Positions 42,789 through 52,591 of a DNA stretch of 64,000 nt are shown here, piece by piece. The notes under the pieces are model-generated. The model was not told the origin of the DNA and did not search any database. It saw nothing but the letters and a program-made list of their open reading frames with translations. Numbering within the stretch: the first letter of the stretch is position 1; each line of letters opens with the position of its first letter. The DNA lies in NCBI GenBank assembly GCA_029945375.1, contig CM057066.1, positions 1,922,001-1,986,000 of the forward strand, written 5' to 3'. The stretch comes from Agaricus subrufescens. Taxonomy: Eukaryota > Basidiomycota > Agaricomycetes > Agaricales > Agaricaceae. The translations under genes were made by a program, and so were the position numbers.

Positions 42789-43316
42789 CTACTTACTACC
42801 AAACCTAGAAAGAACAAGATTCCAAATACGGATATAATTAAAAAATTCATCTTCCCCGTATATCCCCACTACCTGCCCCTTTATTGAGAACTCAAACAAT
42901 GCCACCCCACTCAATGACAAAACAGATACCATGACCTCCACCAAATCCTTCGGTATCTCCTCAGTATGATCGATGGAAATGTAATTCGGACAATGATATA
43001 TCCGAGCGTCAAATGCAGCTCGCTTATTCCTACGCATAGTCATAGGAATAAGAACCCAGTTGTACTGCTCAAATAAAGCAATATGATGGTTCCAAACAGG
43101 AGAATGATTTGGAAGATCAATGGAGAATAGAAAACGAGTGGTGGTAAGACTCAAGAAAAGAGTAGCATCAGAGATAGATGCCGGAATACCTGCCAACACA
43201 TGAAGTTGCTGGAGGTAGTTGATGAGGATACTATCATCAGGAATGGTGATAGAGGGTTTACGAGTACCCCAACAGATAAAAGAAGATGAGAACGAGTTAA
43301 TGAATGAAGTGAACAT
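42789..43316 (-). CDS. Family B antisense ORF (B2), 175 aa, unknown function
   Basis: This intact frame starts at ATG 43316 on the strand opposite to gag-pol and lies between pol and the 3' LTR. B1 has the same ORF at exactly the same length (528 nt after removing A2), opened by an aligned ATG. It starts MFTSFINSFSSSFICWG and contains NHHIALFEQYNWVLIPMTM and DHTEEIPKDLVEVMVSVLSL. There is no signal peptide, zinc motif or obvious membrane helix; two hydrophobic strands suggest a compact globular fold. No family is recognised. Its start lies 104 bp from the ATG of the divergent sense ORF. Confidence 0.7.
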   Translation of the reverse strand: MFTSFINSFSSSFICWGTRKPSITIPDDSILINYLQQLHVLAGIPASISDATLFLSLTTTRFLFSIDLPNHSPVWNHHIALFEQYNWVLIPMTMRRNKRAAFDARIYHCPNYISIDHTEEIPKDLVEVMVSVLSLSGVALFEFSIKGQVVGIYGEDEFFNYIRIWNLVLSRFGSK

Positions 43317-43419
43317 GAGTGTTGATGGTTGTAATGCAAGAAAGAATCTTTACAAGATAATTCAAACACTATACCGGATCTTACATCAGAATTAAACCAA
43401 ACAACAAACAACATCCCAA

Positions 43420-43661
43420 ATGAAACTGATAGATCAAAAGATAATATCTAATCAGTTAAAACATTTATATCCACTACCATCTCTCCCACCAATCGTCACA
43501 ATCGAGGAACAGATCGCTCGTCTTCCCTACACCGCAGGAACTCTAGCAAACCTAAACACCAGCGATCCCCAACACCGGGAATTTATGATCAGGTTGACGA
43601 ATATGCTTATGATGATGTAGCTGAATACAACATGATGGGAGAAGGACCTTTGGATATATGA
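43420..43661 (+). pseudogene. Family B 3' sense ORF remnant (B2), zinc finger lost
   Basis: ATG 43420 (MKLIDQKIISN) aligns with the B1 sequence near 10830, and the end (about 43585-43661; VAEYN..MMGEGPLDI) aligns with the end of the B1 zinc-finger ORF. The middle, including CX2C..HX3HxC, is missing and start and end are in different frames. It is likely non-functional in this copy. To the LTR at 43699 only the purine tract GAAAGGAATAA is seen. Confidence 0.5.
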
Positions 43662-43698
43662 TTGCTAGTATAGATATACTAGCTTACGAAAGGAATAA

Positions 43699-44301
43699 TG
43701 TTATGATTATGAACAATGTTTTCTTTTACGGAAATGATTACTTGTGTAATCATTCCAATTATGCCTTTCTATTCTTGTACTTATATTTCGCTTCTTTGAT
43801 TTTGATATTTCTGTACTGTCTTCTGTGCCTTGATTATGAATGAACTCTATATAAATAGTTAAGAAGTCTTATATATAGATAGAAGAACTTCTATCTAAAT
43901 ATCTTTAGTTTCATTAAGCTTCTATCTCGGTCCCGAGCCATGCTTCCTGCCCTGAGGATCATTTATTAGGGATAGAGCTTCTTAGGATCAAAGTTATTAA
44001 TAGATAGAGTCATGTAGTATATAGGACGTCGACTTGGCCATGTAGAAACTCCCCAACGTTTCTACTTGGTTAGGTGGAGACTCGAATATAGAGCCTTTTC
44101 TCTAACTAAAGTCTAGAAGTGAATTAAGCCTTAATTGCTTTAAATATCTTTGATATCGCTCTCTAGCTCTAGTTGCTTTGCGTATTCGGGTTACTCTGAG
44201 ATATTGATCATCGAAGAGGATCCTTTGTTACGCTTAGGTAATCTGAGCATTTCCTACGACGTAACGCCCTAGCTTAGGACCGGGCCGGGGTCACTATAAC
44301 A
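43699..44301 (+). repeat. 3' LTR of B2 (603 bp)
   Basis: Differs from the 5' LTR at only about four positions; followed by the duplicated target CAATC. Confidence 0.95.
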
Positions 44302-44306
44302 CAATC

Positions 44307-45112
44307 TCTTCCGCAGCCTCGTTTACCAGATCCAAGGAACCAAAATTGGAGACGAGTTCATTGACAAACAAGTCCCAGTCGTTATACCAGGGAACTAATT
44401 CCCATATCGGATTCTCCTCGAGAGTCGTTTGAAACCAAGTTTGAGCAGAACCAGAAAGATAAGAGAGGGCAAAGGAAACCTTTGTGTGTTGCGACGGAAA
44501 TTGATTCGGATTAGCCTCGAAGTAGAGGCAGCACTGAAAGATGAATTTGTTGAGCTTGTGAGGTTCCTTGCCGTTGAATGAAGTCGGTTCCTTGATCGCG
44601 ACTTTAGGAGTTTTGGTGGGAGGTTGCAAAGAGTTCTGAGTGAGTGTATCCGAGATAGTTGATAGGAGGTTGGCTAGAACGTGATTCGGAACATGTTGAC
44701 CATCTTCATCATCATCTCCATCCTCTTCTCCATCTCCATCCCCATCTCCCGTATCTCCACCTCCATCTCCACCTCCATTGTCACCATCACCACCACCATC
44801 TCTTCCCTTACCCTTTTCCCTTCCACCCGATCTATCATAAGTTCCGGGGTTCCGGTGAGTACCGGGAACATCAGAAACAGGAGTACCCTCCTGAGAGCGG
44901 CCAGGGGGTACCGATTGAGAACCTTCCCGGTCTTGAGGGGTGCGAGAACCCGAACCGGAAACTCGGTGAGACATGTCAGGGGTTTCAGAAACAGGGGTAT
45001 GAGAATCCGAAGTTTTTGCAGAACTGTGAGGTTTAGATTGACGAGCAGGGGGAAGTGGAATGTTGCCAGGAGGAGTACCAGATGCAAAAGTAACACTGCG
45101 AGTGCGACTCAT
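44307..45112 (-). pseudogene. gag: Family C gag, N-terminal part (C2)
   Basis: The start ATG is taken at 45112 (MSRTRSVTFASGTPPG), the first after the LTR; the longer frame to 45214 lies inside the LTR. Order: Pro/Ser/Thr-rich region with repeated SHTPVSETP-like words, Gly/Asp/Glu low-complexity segment, then capsid start (EPTSFNGKEPHKLNKFIFQC). It ends at the B2 insertion and continues at 29563. Confidence 0.88.
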
Positions 45113-45145
45113 ACAAAAGCAAAGTGTGGAACCAGCTGGAGCAGG

Positions 45146-45155
45146 AGTCTGAAAT
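45146..45155 (-). other. C2 self-primer binding site
   Basis: Minus-strand ATTTCAGACT, two nt past the 5' LTR, is the reverse complement of AGTCTGAAAT in the LTR (minus strand, 45350-45359). That word begins 33 nt downstream of TATATAAG (minus strand, 45385-45392). C1 preserves both words and the spacing. Confidence 0.72.
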
Positions 45156-45157
45156 AC

Positions 45158-45804
45158 TGTTAAGACTACGACCGCAGAGTCGGAACTAGGCAGTTCCAAT
45201 TTGGGGATAGGCATTGGCCTCAGCGACGCGAAGGCGCACTGTGCCCTCCAGCGGGTTCCGGATGCCTAGAGAGCGATAGCGGAATAGAACGCGAGTTGTG
45301 GAACGCTTAGCGGGAAGATAGGAATCAAGAGGGAATAGAATCTAAGTCAATTTCAGACTGAGGAATAGATACAGGAATGCGGAACTTATATACGAAGGTA
45401 TACAGGAGTAAGATACGGAAAAGGAATAGTTCCGGATAATAGAAATAGGAATCGGAATAGAGATATGGCAATCGCATTGCAATAAGAATGAGTACCGATC
45501 CGGATACAGTCGCGTTGGCCGTTGGAAAGTTACGGCCCGCGTTGCGTTGGTCATAGAGCGACCGCGGGAGCGCAACCGTAGTTCCAGAAAGGAAACTACG
45601 GCATAACCGGCCAAACACTACCAGTTCCAGGAAGCGGACTTACCAATTAAAGGAACCCAAAAGACAATGGTCCCAAGCGGATCCCATTGAAAGGAAACTT
45701 GACAGCGGGATACCTTGGAACATACCGGAAATGGAAATGGAACGTTCTAGATAGAAAAGGAAACGTCAGGAATGATCGGAAAGTTCTGGAAATGGGATAT
45801 AACA
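45158..45804 (-). repeat. 5' LTR of C2 (647 bp)
   Basis: TGTTATATCC...TCTTAACA on the minus strand, repeated at 22904-23554. Flanked by TGTTG (45805-45809). Confidence 0.93.
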
Positions 45805-45809
45805 TGTTG

Positions 45810-46291
45810 CCTGAGTGCTTCTTCTCTGATTGAATCTTGTGATCCTGCTGCGTAGTATGAGCAGAGGACGGTGTCATCTGTAATTCCAGATTGGCTCTTG
45901 AGGACTGAGAATTTGCTGTTGTATGATTGGATGTCCATTCCATGTGTCTGTCTGATGGCTCTGAGTTGTCTTTCGAGGTCTTGTTTTCTCTGGATTGGGG
46001 CGAACGCTTGTTCCATTGCTGATTTGAAATCTGCATAGGTTCCTGGGTTTGCTTGGTTTGTTTTGAACCAGTCTTGTTTCCAATCCGCTGCTGATCCTTT
46101 GAGTAATCTGAGTATGAAAAAGATTTTTGTCCTGTTTCTTCAATCCATGTGTTGTAATGCTTTGGGTCTCCATAGTAGACTTGGGGTTTCTCGAACTTGA
46201 TTGTTGCCATTGGTTGTCTTGGTGGGCTTGGTGTTCTTGGTGGTGATCTTGGTGGACTTGGTGTTCCTGATGGTGATCTTCTTGGTGGCAT
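45810..46291 (-). pseudogene. gag: Family B gag, N-terminal part (B1), one frameshift
   Basis: ATG 46291 (MPPRRSPSGTPSP) begins a Ser/Pro linker and capsid start (YYGDPKHYNTW). A one-base shift in an A/T run near 46130 separates it from the downstream capsid frame (FILRLLKGSAADW..., MEQAFAPIQ at 46016). That frame joins 22903 exactly. Upstream of 46291 two frames stay open to the copia boundary at 46502. Confidence 0.82.
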
Positions 46292-46502
46292 TGGTGGTCT
46301 GGGTGGACTTGGCGTTCTTGGTGGTGAATTAGGTTGTGTTGGGGGTTGTGGTGGTGTTGGTGTTCTTGAGTGACTATGGTTCCTGGTGTGTAGTATTGTT
46401 TTCTGAGTTCCTGTGTTTGTTGGGCTAATTTGTTGAGATTGTTTTCCTTTTGTTGATAAAGTAGTGCTGCTACCTGCAGCATGGAGATGGATAGACTCAC
46501 AT

Positions 46503-46795
46503 TGTTATGATCCTAAGCAGTAGGCAGATTGAGGTAGAAGATAGAGCTTGTAGAGCAAAGTGAGAGAGGAAACTGAACTGTTATTCTATGGAATACATGT
46601 AGGATTTATATACTCAACAAAGAACCTCATAGTGGTAAAGGGTATTGTGAAACATATAGGTAAAACAGGGGTCCACAGAAGGGGCCCGTAGTAAACATGC
46701 ATAAAACAATTGAAAAGGTATAGCATAGTGCATATTGCACAGTAGTTGCCCATACATGCCATACTGAGTGTATAACTCGAGGTATTTCACCAACA
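46503..46795 (-). repeat. 3' LTR of copia E (293 bp)
   Basis: Minus strand TGTTGGTGAAATACC...GGATCATAACA, with a TATATAAAT box. It is preceded on the minus strand by the purine tract AAGGGGGGG (46796-46804). It replaces the 5' end of B1. Confidence 0.82.
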
Positions 46796-46811
46796 CCCCC
46801 CCTTGAGTAGA

Positions 46812-48650
46812 CTACTGTTCACGCAACCCTAACATAGGGCAGAATGTATTGAATTTGATTTTCTTGAGATTTTTGGTCATGATATCAGCAGGATTTTCTT
46901 GACTGTCAATCCAGTCAATTTTGATCCACTTTTCCTCAAGAAGATTTTGAATATAATGAAAGCAAATATTGATATGTTTAGATCGCTTTTCTTGAACTTC
47001 TGAGGTAGCCCAAAATAGGCTTCCCAAATTATCTCCATAGAGAAGGGGTATATCGATATCAAAACCTACTTTGGTAAGAAGTTGGGACATCCAGACAAGT
47101 TGACGTGAACAATCAGAGAGAGCCATATATTTGGCTTCTGTTGATGAAAGTGCAACAGTCTTTTGTTTATGACTCAACCAAGATACTGGACCATTAGTGA
47201 GTGTGCAAAAGTTGCCAGTGATTAATTTCCAGTCCTCAGGATCAGTTGCCCAATCAGAATCTGAATAAGAAATTATACCAGAATTCAAGTTACCATTAAA
47301 CTCAAGAACTCTATTTTTGGTACCATTGAGATACTGTAGCAAATGCATTCCAGTGGTATAATGTTCCTTGTTAGGTTTTACCATCTGTTGCAATAGTTTT
47401 ACAACCGCAAATGCAATATCTGGTTGAGATCCAATCATAAGATACATCAAGGATCCAACTAATTGCTGGTATTTCTGCCTGAATTCAGGTTTGTCAGAAG
47501 TAGAGAACACAAAACCTTTTGGTAATGGTGTTTCTTCAGATCCAGATTTGATTCCAAATTGATCAAGTACTTTCTGAAGGTACTTCTGCTGATGCAGGAA
47601 GATTTTTCGATGAGGTCTATCTCTAGAGATTTGCATCCTGAGAAACTCAGTCATTTTGCCTTGATCATGACATTCCCATTTGGTAGAAAACTTTAGCTTC
47701 AACTTGTAGAGGAGCTTAGAATTCTTTTCACCTAAAAAGGCTACATCATCAACATAAACTACAGCAATAACTAATTTGCAAGTTTTAGGATGTTGATAAT
47801 AATATATGCCTGCATCAGATTTACATTGGATGAAACCAATTTCAGTCATACTAGTGGTGAGTTCTTTCCACCAGCTCAGTCCAGCTTGTTTAAGGCCATA
47901 TAGGGCACAGCATAATCTCCAGACTTTATTTTCCTTTCCAGGAACTCTAAATCCTTCAGGTTGCAACATATAAATTTCTTCATCCAGTTTGCTGTAAAGA
48001 TAGGCAGTTTTAACATCAACACTGAACATATCCCAATCTTCCATGGCAACAACACCAAAAAGAAGATGAGCAGTTTCATAGCGGACTACTGGAGAGAATA
48101 ATTCATTATAGTCAATTCCCTTGACTTGAGAGAATCCTTTAGCAACCAGTCGAGCCCAAAGGCAACCATCACTCTTTTCATTAAACACCCATCTATTTTT
48201 AATGGTTCTTTGACCTTTTGGGAGATCCACTAGTTCATAGACACCTCTTTGTTGTAAAGCTTTTAATTCTTCTAAACAAGTGTCAATCCATTTTTTGCAC
48301 ATTGCTGCAGGCAATTGTGATAAGTCCTTGAATTGGACCAGTGTTTGGATTTTATTTGCAAGTTTGAAGAGAAAGTTATTTAACCTTACTCCTCCTTCTC
48401 TGAGAAAAACTTGAATATCCTCCATTTGATCATTGTCATTATCCTCCTCCTGGTTTGGAGTGGGGCATGATCCAAATTGTATGGGAGGTATTTCAGTGCC
48501 ATGTTCTTTTTCCCAATCTTCAGCCCTTTGTTGAGCCTCATCAAATTGTTGGCAGATTTCTTCATGATGTTGAGTGATGTCATCATTAGGACGTCTGGCT
48601 TTCTGACAATCAGATCTAGAAGGAACTCTATTTCTGATCTGTTCATCCAT
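46812..48650 (-). CDS. pol: Copia reverse transcriptase and RNase H (E)
   Basis: The 612-codon frame has RT hallmarks in order: KKWIDTCLEELKAL, NRWVFNEKSDG, RLVAKGFSQVKGIDYNELF, VDVKTAYLYSKLDEEIYM, and catalytic VVYVDDVAFLG intact (near 47750). RNase H follows with SDSDWATDPEDW, LSSTEAKYMALSD and RSKHINICFHYIQN, ending at PADIMTKNL. The frame breaks near 48700 into the linker and integrase. This part could be catalytically competent but lacks its gag. Confidence 0.88.
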   Translation of the reverse strand: MDEQIRNRVPSRSDCQKARRPNDDITQHHEEICQQFDEAQQRAEDWEKEHGTEIPPIQFGSCPTPNQEEDNDNDQMEDIQVFLREGGVRLNNFLFKLANKIQTLVQFKDLSQLPAAMCKKWIDTCLEELKALQQRGVYELVDLPKGQRTIKNRWVFNEKSDGCLWARLVAKGFSQVKGIDYNELFSPVVRYETAHLLFGVVAMEDWDMFSVDVKTAYLYSKLDEEIYMLQPEGFRVPGKENKVWRLCCALYGLKQAGLSWWKELTTSMTEIGFIQCKSDAGIYYYQHPKTCKLVIAVVYVDDVAFLGEKNSKLLYKLKLKFSTKWECHDQGKMTEFLRMQISRDRPHRKIFLHQQKYLQKVLDQFGIKSGSEETPLPKGFVFSTSDKPEFRQKYQQLVGSLMYLMIGSQPDIAFAVVKLLQQMVKPNKEHYTTGMHLLQYLNGTKNRVLEFNGNLNSGIISYSDSDWATDPEDWKLITGNFCTLTNGPVSWLSHKQKTVALSSTEAKYMALSDCSRQLVWMSQLLTKVGFDIDIPLLYGDNLGSLFWATSEVQEKRSKHINICFHYIQNLLEEKWIKIDWIDSQENPADIMTKNLKKIKFNTFCPMLGLREQ

Positions 48651-48743
48651 TTCTGGTAAGAAAGGTTGTTTCTCATAATCCTGAAGAATCTTAGCTGGTG
48701 GTTTATTGCCATAGATGTTGTCCAGACAGTTAGGAACTTGAGA

Positions 48744-49740
48744 TTAATCTTTCCGATTGTTGGAGTGGAGGTTTTTCAGATTCATCAGGCAGTGATTCTG
48801 CATGCCTTTTTCCTTTATTCCATTGTGGCTTTTCCTGGTGTGGAATTTGCCATGGTCTGGAGGGACCAGGTGATGGAGGAGGTGATCTTGGCAGTGATGC
48901 TGGAGAATCAGGCAGATTATGAGTAGGTTGCTGTGGTACAGCAGGTGGAGGACCTGGTGGAGGGTCACAAGGATGTGAAGGACTAGGTAAGTCCGGAGTT
49001 TCACCGCTTGTTTCATCAGGAGATGAATCCTGGAAAGTTCCTCATCAATTTGTTTTTTGAGGTTACTTGGTTTAGATGATGAACATTTAGGAAAGTATGA
49101 TTCATCAAATATGGTATGTGGGCCAATAAACACAGCACTATTTTTAGTGTGTCTAATGAACTTGTAATTTGTGCCGTCATAGCCAACGAATAACATTAGT
49201 TCAGAATGTGCAGAGAGTTTATCCTGTTGGATCTCATCTGGTAAATACACGTGTGCACCACATCCAAATACTCGGATTAAGGACAAGTTTGGTTTGGTTC
49301 CAAGTTTGGTTTGGTTCCAAGTTTGGTTTGGTTCCAAGTTTGGTTTGGTTCCAAAGAACAATTCGAATGGTGTTTTCCATCTTAACCTTTGCATTGGTGT
49401 GCAATTATAGATGTAAACCACATATGACATAGAGAATTCCCAATAAGAATCCAGGAGGCATGCCTGCAACTGTAATGCTTGTGATTTCTCATGCAAGGTT
49501 CTATTCAGTCGTTCCACACAGCCATTCTGTTGATGAACGTGGGGTGACAACATTTCATGCTGAATTCCATTTGTTGCAAGATATTCTTTTAGAACTCCGC
49601 TAGTGTATTCTCCTCCTCAATCAGTGTGTAGTCGCACAACTTTCTGGCCAGTAGATGTAGCCAAGAATGTCAAGATGTTTTTTATCTGATTTGGAGCATC
49701 ACTTTTTTTTGGAAAGTGTAATAATGAAGGCAACACCAGA
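48744..49740 (-). pseudogene. pol: Copia integrase and linker (E)
   Basis: The frame 49553-48744 carries the integrase end: MLSPHVHQQNGCVERLNRTL with the catalytic E, and RVFGCGAHVYLPDEIQQDKL. Upstream, HTDxGGEYTSGVLKEYLAT codons occur with breaks near 49620 and 49700. A tandem 17-bp repeat expands the segment before RVFGC. A Pro/His-rich linker leads to RT. Confidence 0.78.
49285..49352. repeat. Four tandem 17-bp units in copia E integrase
   Basis: AAGTTTGGTTTGGTTCC is repeated four times without a mismatch. Three extra units equal 51 bp, so the frame is kept and FGTKPNLSLIRVFG gains 17 codons cycling through three reading phases. Confidence 0.9.
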
Positions 49741-50388
49741 GTAGTTGTCTATTATAGTCATAATCCATTTGTAGCAATGATATGATAATACAGGTAGTTT
49801 GAACAGATTGGAATGAACCAGTTCAAGAATCTTTTTAGCACATCTTTCAGATGGTGGAAATTGTTTTTGGGTTAATTTACCCTTAACACAACCATTGCAA
49901 ACCCCTTTAGATTTTGGAATCTGAATTCTAGGTACTCGAGTTTCCTCTTAGAATCAATTCAGTACAAAATCAGAAGGATGTCCTAATTGACAATGCCAAG
50001 TTTGATAATCAGCAGGCTGAAGTGCTTTCACAAACTCTTTAGGGTGTTTCTTTACAATCCTAGAAAGGACCACTGGGATATTTTGGTAATGCCCAGAGAC
50101 ACTGCTCATAACAGGGTGATTATTTCTATCTTAAAATGTATGTAACTTTGCATTGGCTTCTAGTCTCAGGCCAGATCGCAATAATTGGCCGGCCAAGATG
50201 AGCCTCATATGTGTACCTTTGATATAGAAAACGGGCCAGAGTTTCGTCACTAAAGTGGACTCAGCACCAGTTTTGGGATCTATGACTAAGTGTTCTATGA
50301 AGATTGTTCCTCGACCCTTAATGTTCTGGGGAGTGGGAGCGGTGTGCACTAATCCGAAGAAACCCATTTGTATCGAAGCGAAGTCTGA
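49741..50388 (-). pseudogene. pol: Copia protease end and GAG-pre-integrase region (E), degenerate
   Basis: The minus frame near 50131-50388 contains GRGTIFIEHLVID and YIKGTHMRLILAGQLLRSGL, like the copia protease tail (LYVPGLRVNLLSVGQLL). Further frames carry several stops and lead into the integrase. The active-site DTGA/DSGA is absent because the inverted-repeat element cuts the region. Confidence 0.6.
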
Positions 50389-50390
50389 TA

Positions 50391-51967
50391 CAGTGGGCAA
50401 CAAAACCTTTCCAATGTTTTGTACATTTGTAAAGAACATGGTATAGCAGTCCAAATAAATTGTGTAAAATCATGAAAATATACAGGAAGGTACATCAGCA
50501 TCTTGTTTACATGTATGTACAATCCTGTGACTGTGCTTTGAATTTAAGCTCAGTTTCAAGAGGGTTTAAGATTGAGGACCATTGGAAAGGTTTTGTTGCT
50601 GCTCATTTCAAAGACAGAAAGGCTAATTGCTGGAGCTTGCAATGATGTTTGTCAGCTAAAAATGTTACATAATGATATTCTCATGTTGCTTTCACTATCC
50701 TGTGACATGTCACACCTGTTATGTCACACCAAACCCCCTGTAATTTGGAAAATAGTCTAAGTCTCCTATTGCTTGAAACTTTGAAGCCTTCTCATCTTGT
50801 ACCTAGGTTAAAGTTGCTTACTTGTGTGCAAATGGGCTATTTATTATTCAAAAGTATGTGCATGACATCTTGGGGCTATTCTCTTGATCATTTCCAGTGT
50901 ATTTGTACTGTTTTTCACTAGAAAACACCATTTCTTCTTTTTTTATGTCAAATTTTGAAAGCTGCTTGGATGTTAGTATCTCAAATTTACTTCCAAAACA
51001 TGAGCATTTACTCTATATATAATATCCATAGCAATTTCAATTCAGTTACTGAGTGTACAGTTGCAGATAACTGTATTACCTCTTGTAAATTACTTTATCT
51101 CTATATGCCATTTTGATTTAGCCTTTTTCTTCTTATTCTTACTATTGAACTATATTGACTTTGTTACAAGGTACTTATTCTAGTATATTGGGCCTATGAC
51201 ATGATTATTTAGTCCATCAAAACTTGTTTTTCATAAGTCCACATGTGTACCCCTGATTCTATCATGTTACGCTAACATTGCAAGCTGTTTCCAGGTAAAT
51301 TAAAACATTTGACTACACTTTAGGGGTAACAAAATTAAAGATTAGAACACTAGAGACTCATTTAGTAAATTTTAGAATGAGAATCACCTAGGAATCCAGA
51401 TATTTGTGACCAAAAAGTAGATAATATAATATTTTAATAAGACTATACATTGAAAAACATCTACAAAAACAGCTGAAACTGGTCTAATCACATCATATAA
51501 GTGTGATTATGTTCCAAGCTAACTTTTCTGAGACCAGATACAAAATTATCACTAAAAACATTTGACTAAATAACAATTTCTTATATAATAATCAAGTAAA
51601 TGTTTTTCAAATATTGGAAGTGGTTTGGTGTGACATAACAGGTGTGACATGTCACAGGATAGTGAAAGCAACATGAGAATATCATTATGTAACATTTTTA
51701 GCTGACAAACATCATTGCAAGCTCCAGCAATTAGCCTTATCTGTCTTTGAAATGAGCAGCAACAAAACCTTTCCAATGGTCCTCAATCTTAAACCCTCTT
51801 GAAACTGAGCTTAAATTCAAAGCACAGCCACAGGATTGCACATACATGTAAACAAGATGCTGATGTACCTTCCTGTATATTTCCATGATTTTACACAATT
51901 TATTTGGACTGCTATACCATGTTCTTTACAAATGTACAAAACATTGGAAAGGTTTTGTTGCCCACTG
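50391..51967. mobile_element. TA-flanked inverted-repeat element, 1577 bp, Tc1/mariner-like ends, no transposase
   Basis: The left arm 50391-50735 and right arm 51622-51967 are inverted copies of each other, about 345 bp with few mismatches. The ends read CAGTGGGCAACAAAACC and the element is flanked by TA on both sides (50389-50390, 51968-51969). CAGTG ends and TA duplication are typical of Tc1/mariner, so a non-autonomous member is likely. Each arm also contains a perfect internal 20-bp inverted repeat (GCAACAAAACCTTTCCAATG at 50397-50416 and its complement at 50580-50599). The 886-bp centre (50736-51621) is AT-rich with no transposase ORF. Confidence 0.72.
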
Positions 51968-51969
51968 TA

Positions 51970-52591
51970 AGTCAGGGCATTTCATCACTTGCTTAAAAGT
52001 ACTGGGGACTGCTGTATTGTCGACCTCAATGGACGCCATACTAGCAGTAGGTCGACTCAAGTAATCCAATGATTCTTTCATCCTTGTAGACAACCTGGTC
52101 TCCCGCTTCGGCTTTTGAATTGCAATCAGAGCATCTCCCCCAGGCATAATAGCCTTGGAAACCTCTTCTTCACTATCCGCTGTAGTGCCCATTGTGTTTA
52201 AGTCAGAAGTAGCTGGGGGTAGTACCGGCCCAGATGATACGCTTGCTGGAGGAGTGGATGGTGCAGTTGGTGGCGTGGAAGGTGCGGTTGGTGGATGTAG
52301 GTTGGTGGATGGTTTCGGTCACGGTGCAATAGTGGTGGATTGTGGTGTCAGTTCGTCCGCCTGGAAGCATATGATGGGGTCTGTAGAAAAATGTGGCTGT
52401 GTCTCCTCAAATATAACGTCCCTTGATTTGAAAACAGAGCCATTTGTCCGGTCCAGCAATTTGTACCTGGAACAATCATAATACCCAATCATCGTAAGCT
52501 TCGCAGAACGTGGAGCAAGTTTAGAGGGGCTGACTTCGGTGGGGATGTGAGCATAAGCCGTAGAACCAAACAGCCTCAGGTGTGAGACGTC
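51970..52591 (-). pseudogene. pol: Copia F integrase end, linker and start of RT
   Basis: The minus frames read DVSHLRLFGSTAYAHIPTEV and KLTMIGYYDCSRYKLLDRTN (integrase C-terminal), then a Pro/Thr-rich linker with repeated APSTPPT-like words. It ends at RLSTRMKES and PSTFKQVMKCPDL, the start of a copia RT. The RT is cut at the TA of the inverted-repeat element; the rest of F is not found beyond it. Confidence 0.72.

Larger units (their letters stand above)
29564..44301 (+). mobile_element. Ty3/Gypsy chromovirus B2, young, with A3 inserted in its leader
   Basis: LTRs at 29564-30165 and 43699-44301 differ by only a few bases. Target duplication CAATC (29559-29563 and 44302-44306) lies in C2 gag. 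Order: LTR, self-primer site, leader (30166-30417 and 37081-37310, split by A3), gag, pol, antisense ORF, small sense ORF remnant, LTR. Pol has two in-frame TGA codons; otherwise the catalytic motifs are intact. Confidence 0.95.
22904..45804 (-). mobile_element. Ty3/Gypsy chromovirus C2, minus strand, split by B2
   Basis: LTRs at 45158-45804 (5') and 22904-23554 (3'), with target duplication TGTTG (22899-22903 and 45805-45809) in B1 gag. Order along the element: gag (45112-44307 joined to 29563-28900), pol (28903-25220), antisense gene (23802-25018, plus strand), polypurine tract, 3' LTR. B2 interrupts gag. Two TGA codons in pol and a YLDN RT motif make it inactive, but otherwise it is well preserved. 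Confidence 0.93.
9755..46502 (-). mobile_element. Ty3/Gypsy chromovirus B1, old, minus strand, 5' end missing
   Basis: The element runs right to left: gag (46291-45810 and 22903-22172), pol (22174-18726), antisense ORF (17869-18335 plus 10952-11012), sense zinc-finger ORF and 3' LTR (10305-9755). A2 and C2 are inserted in it, with duplications TAAAC and TGTTG. Its 5' LTR and leader are replaced by the copia E LTR at 46503, so the matching left target site cannot be checked. Pol contains at least six stops and the RT active site is mutated. Confidence 0.88.
46503..50388 (-). mobile_element. Ty1/Copia element E, minus strand, 5' half missing
   Basis: Only the 3' LTR (46503-46795) and pol from the end of protease to RNase H remain. 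The right boundary is the TA-flanked inverted-repeat element at 50391. No 5' LTR or gag is found. RT-RNase H is open for 612 codons, so this part is younger or more conserved than the integrase part, which carries stops and frame breaks. Confidence 0.85.

Noticed and set aside
44294..45214. A gag start at ATG 45214
   Set aside because: This ATG is inside the C LTR upstream of the primer site; ATG 45112 is the first in the internal region and aligns with C1 2468.
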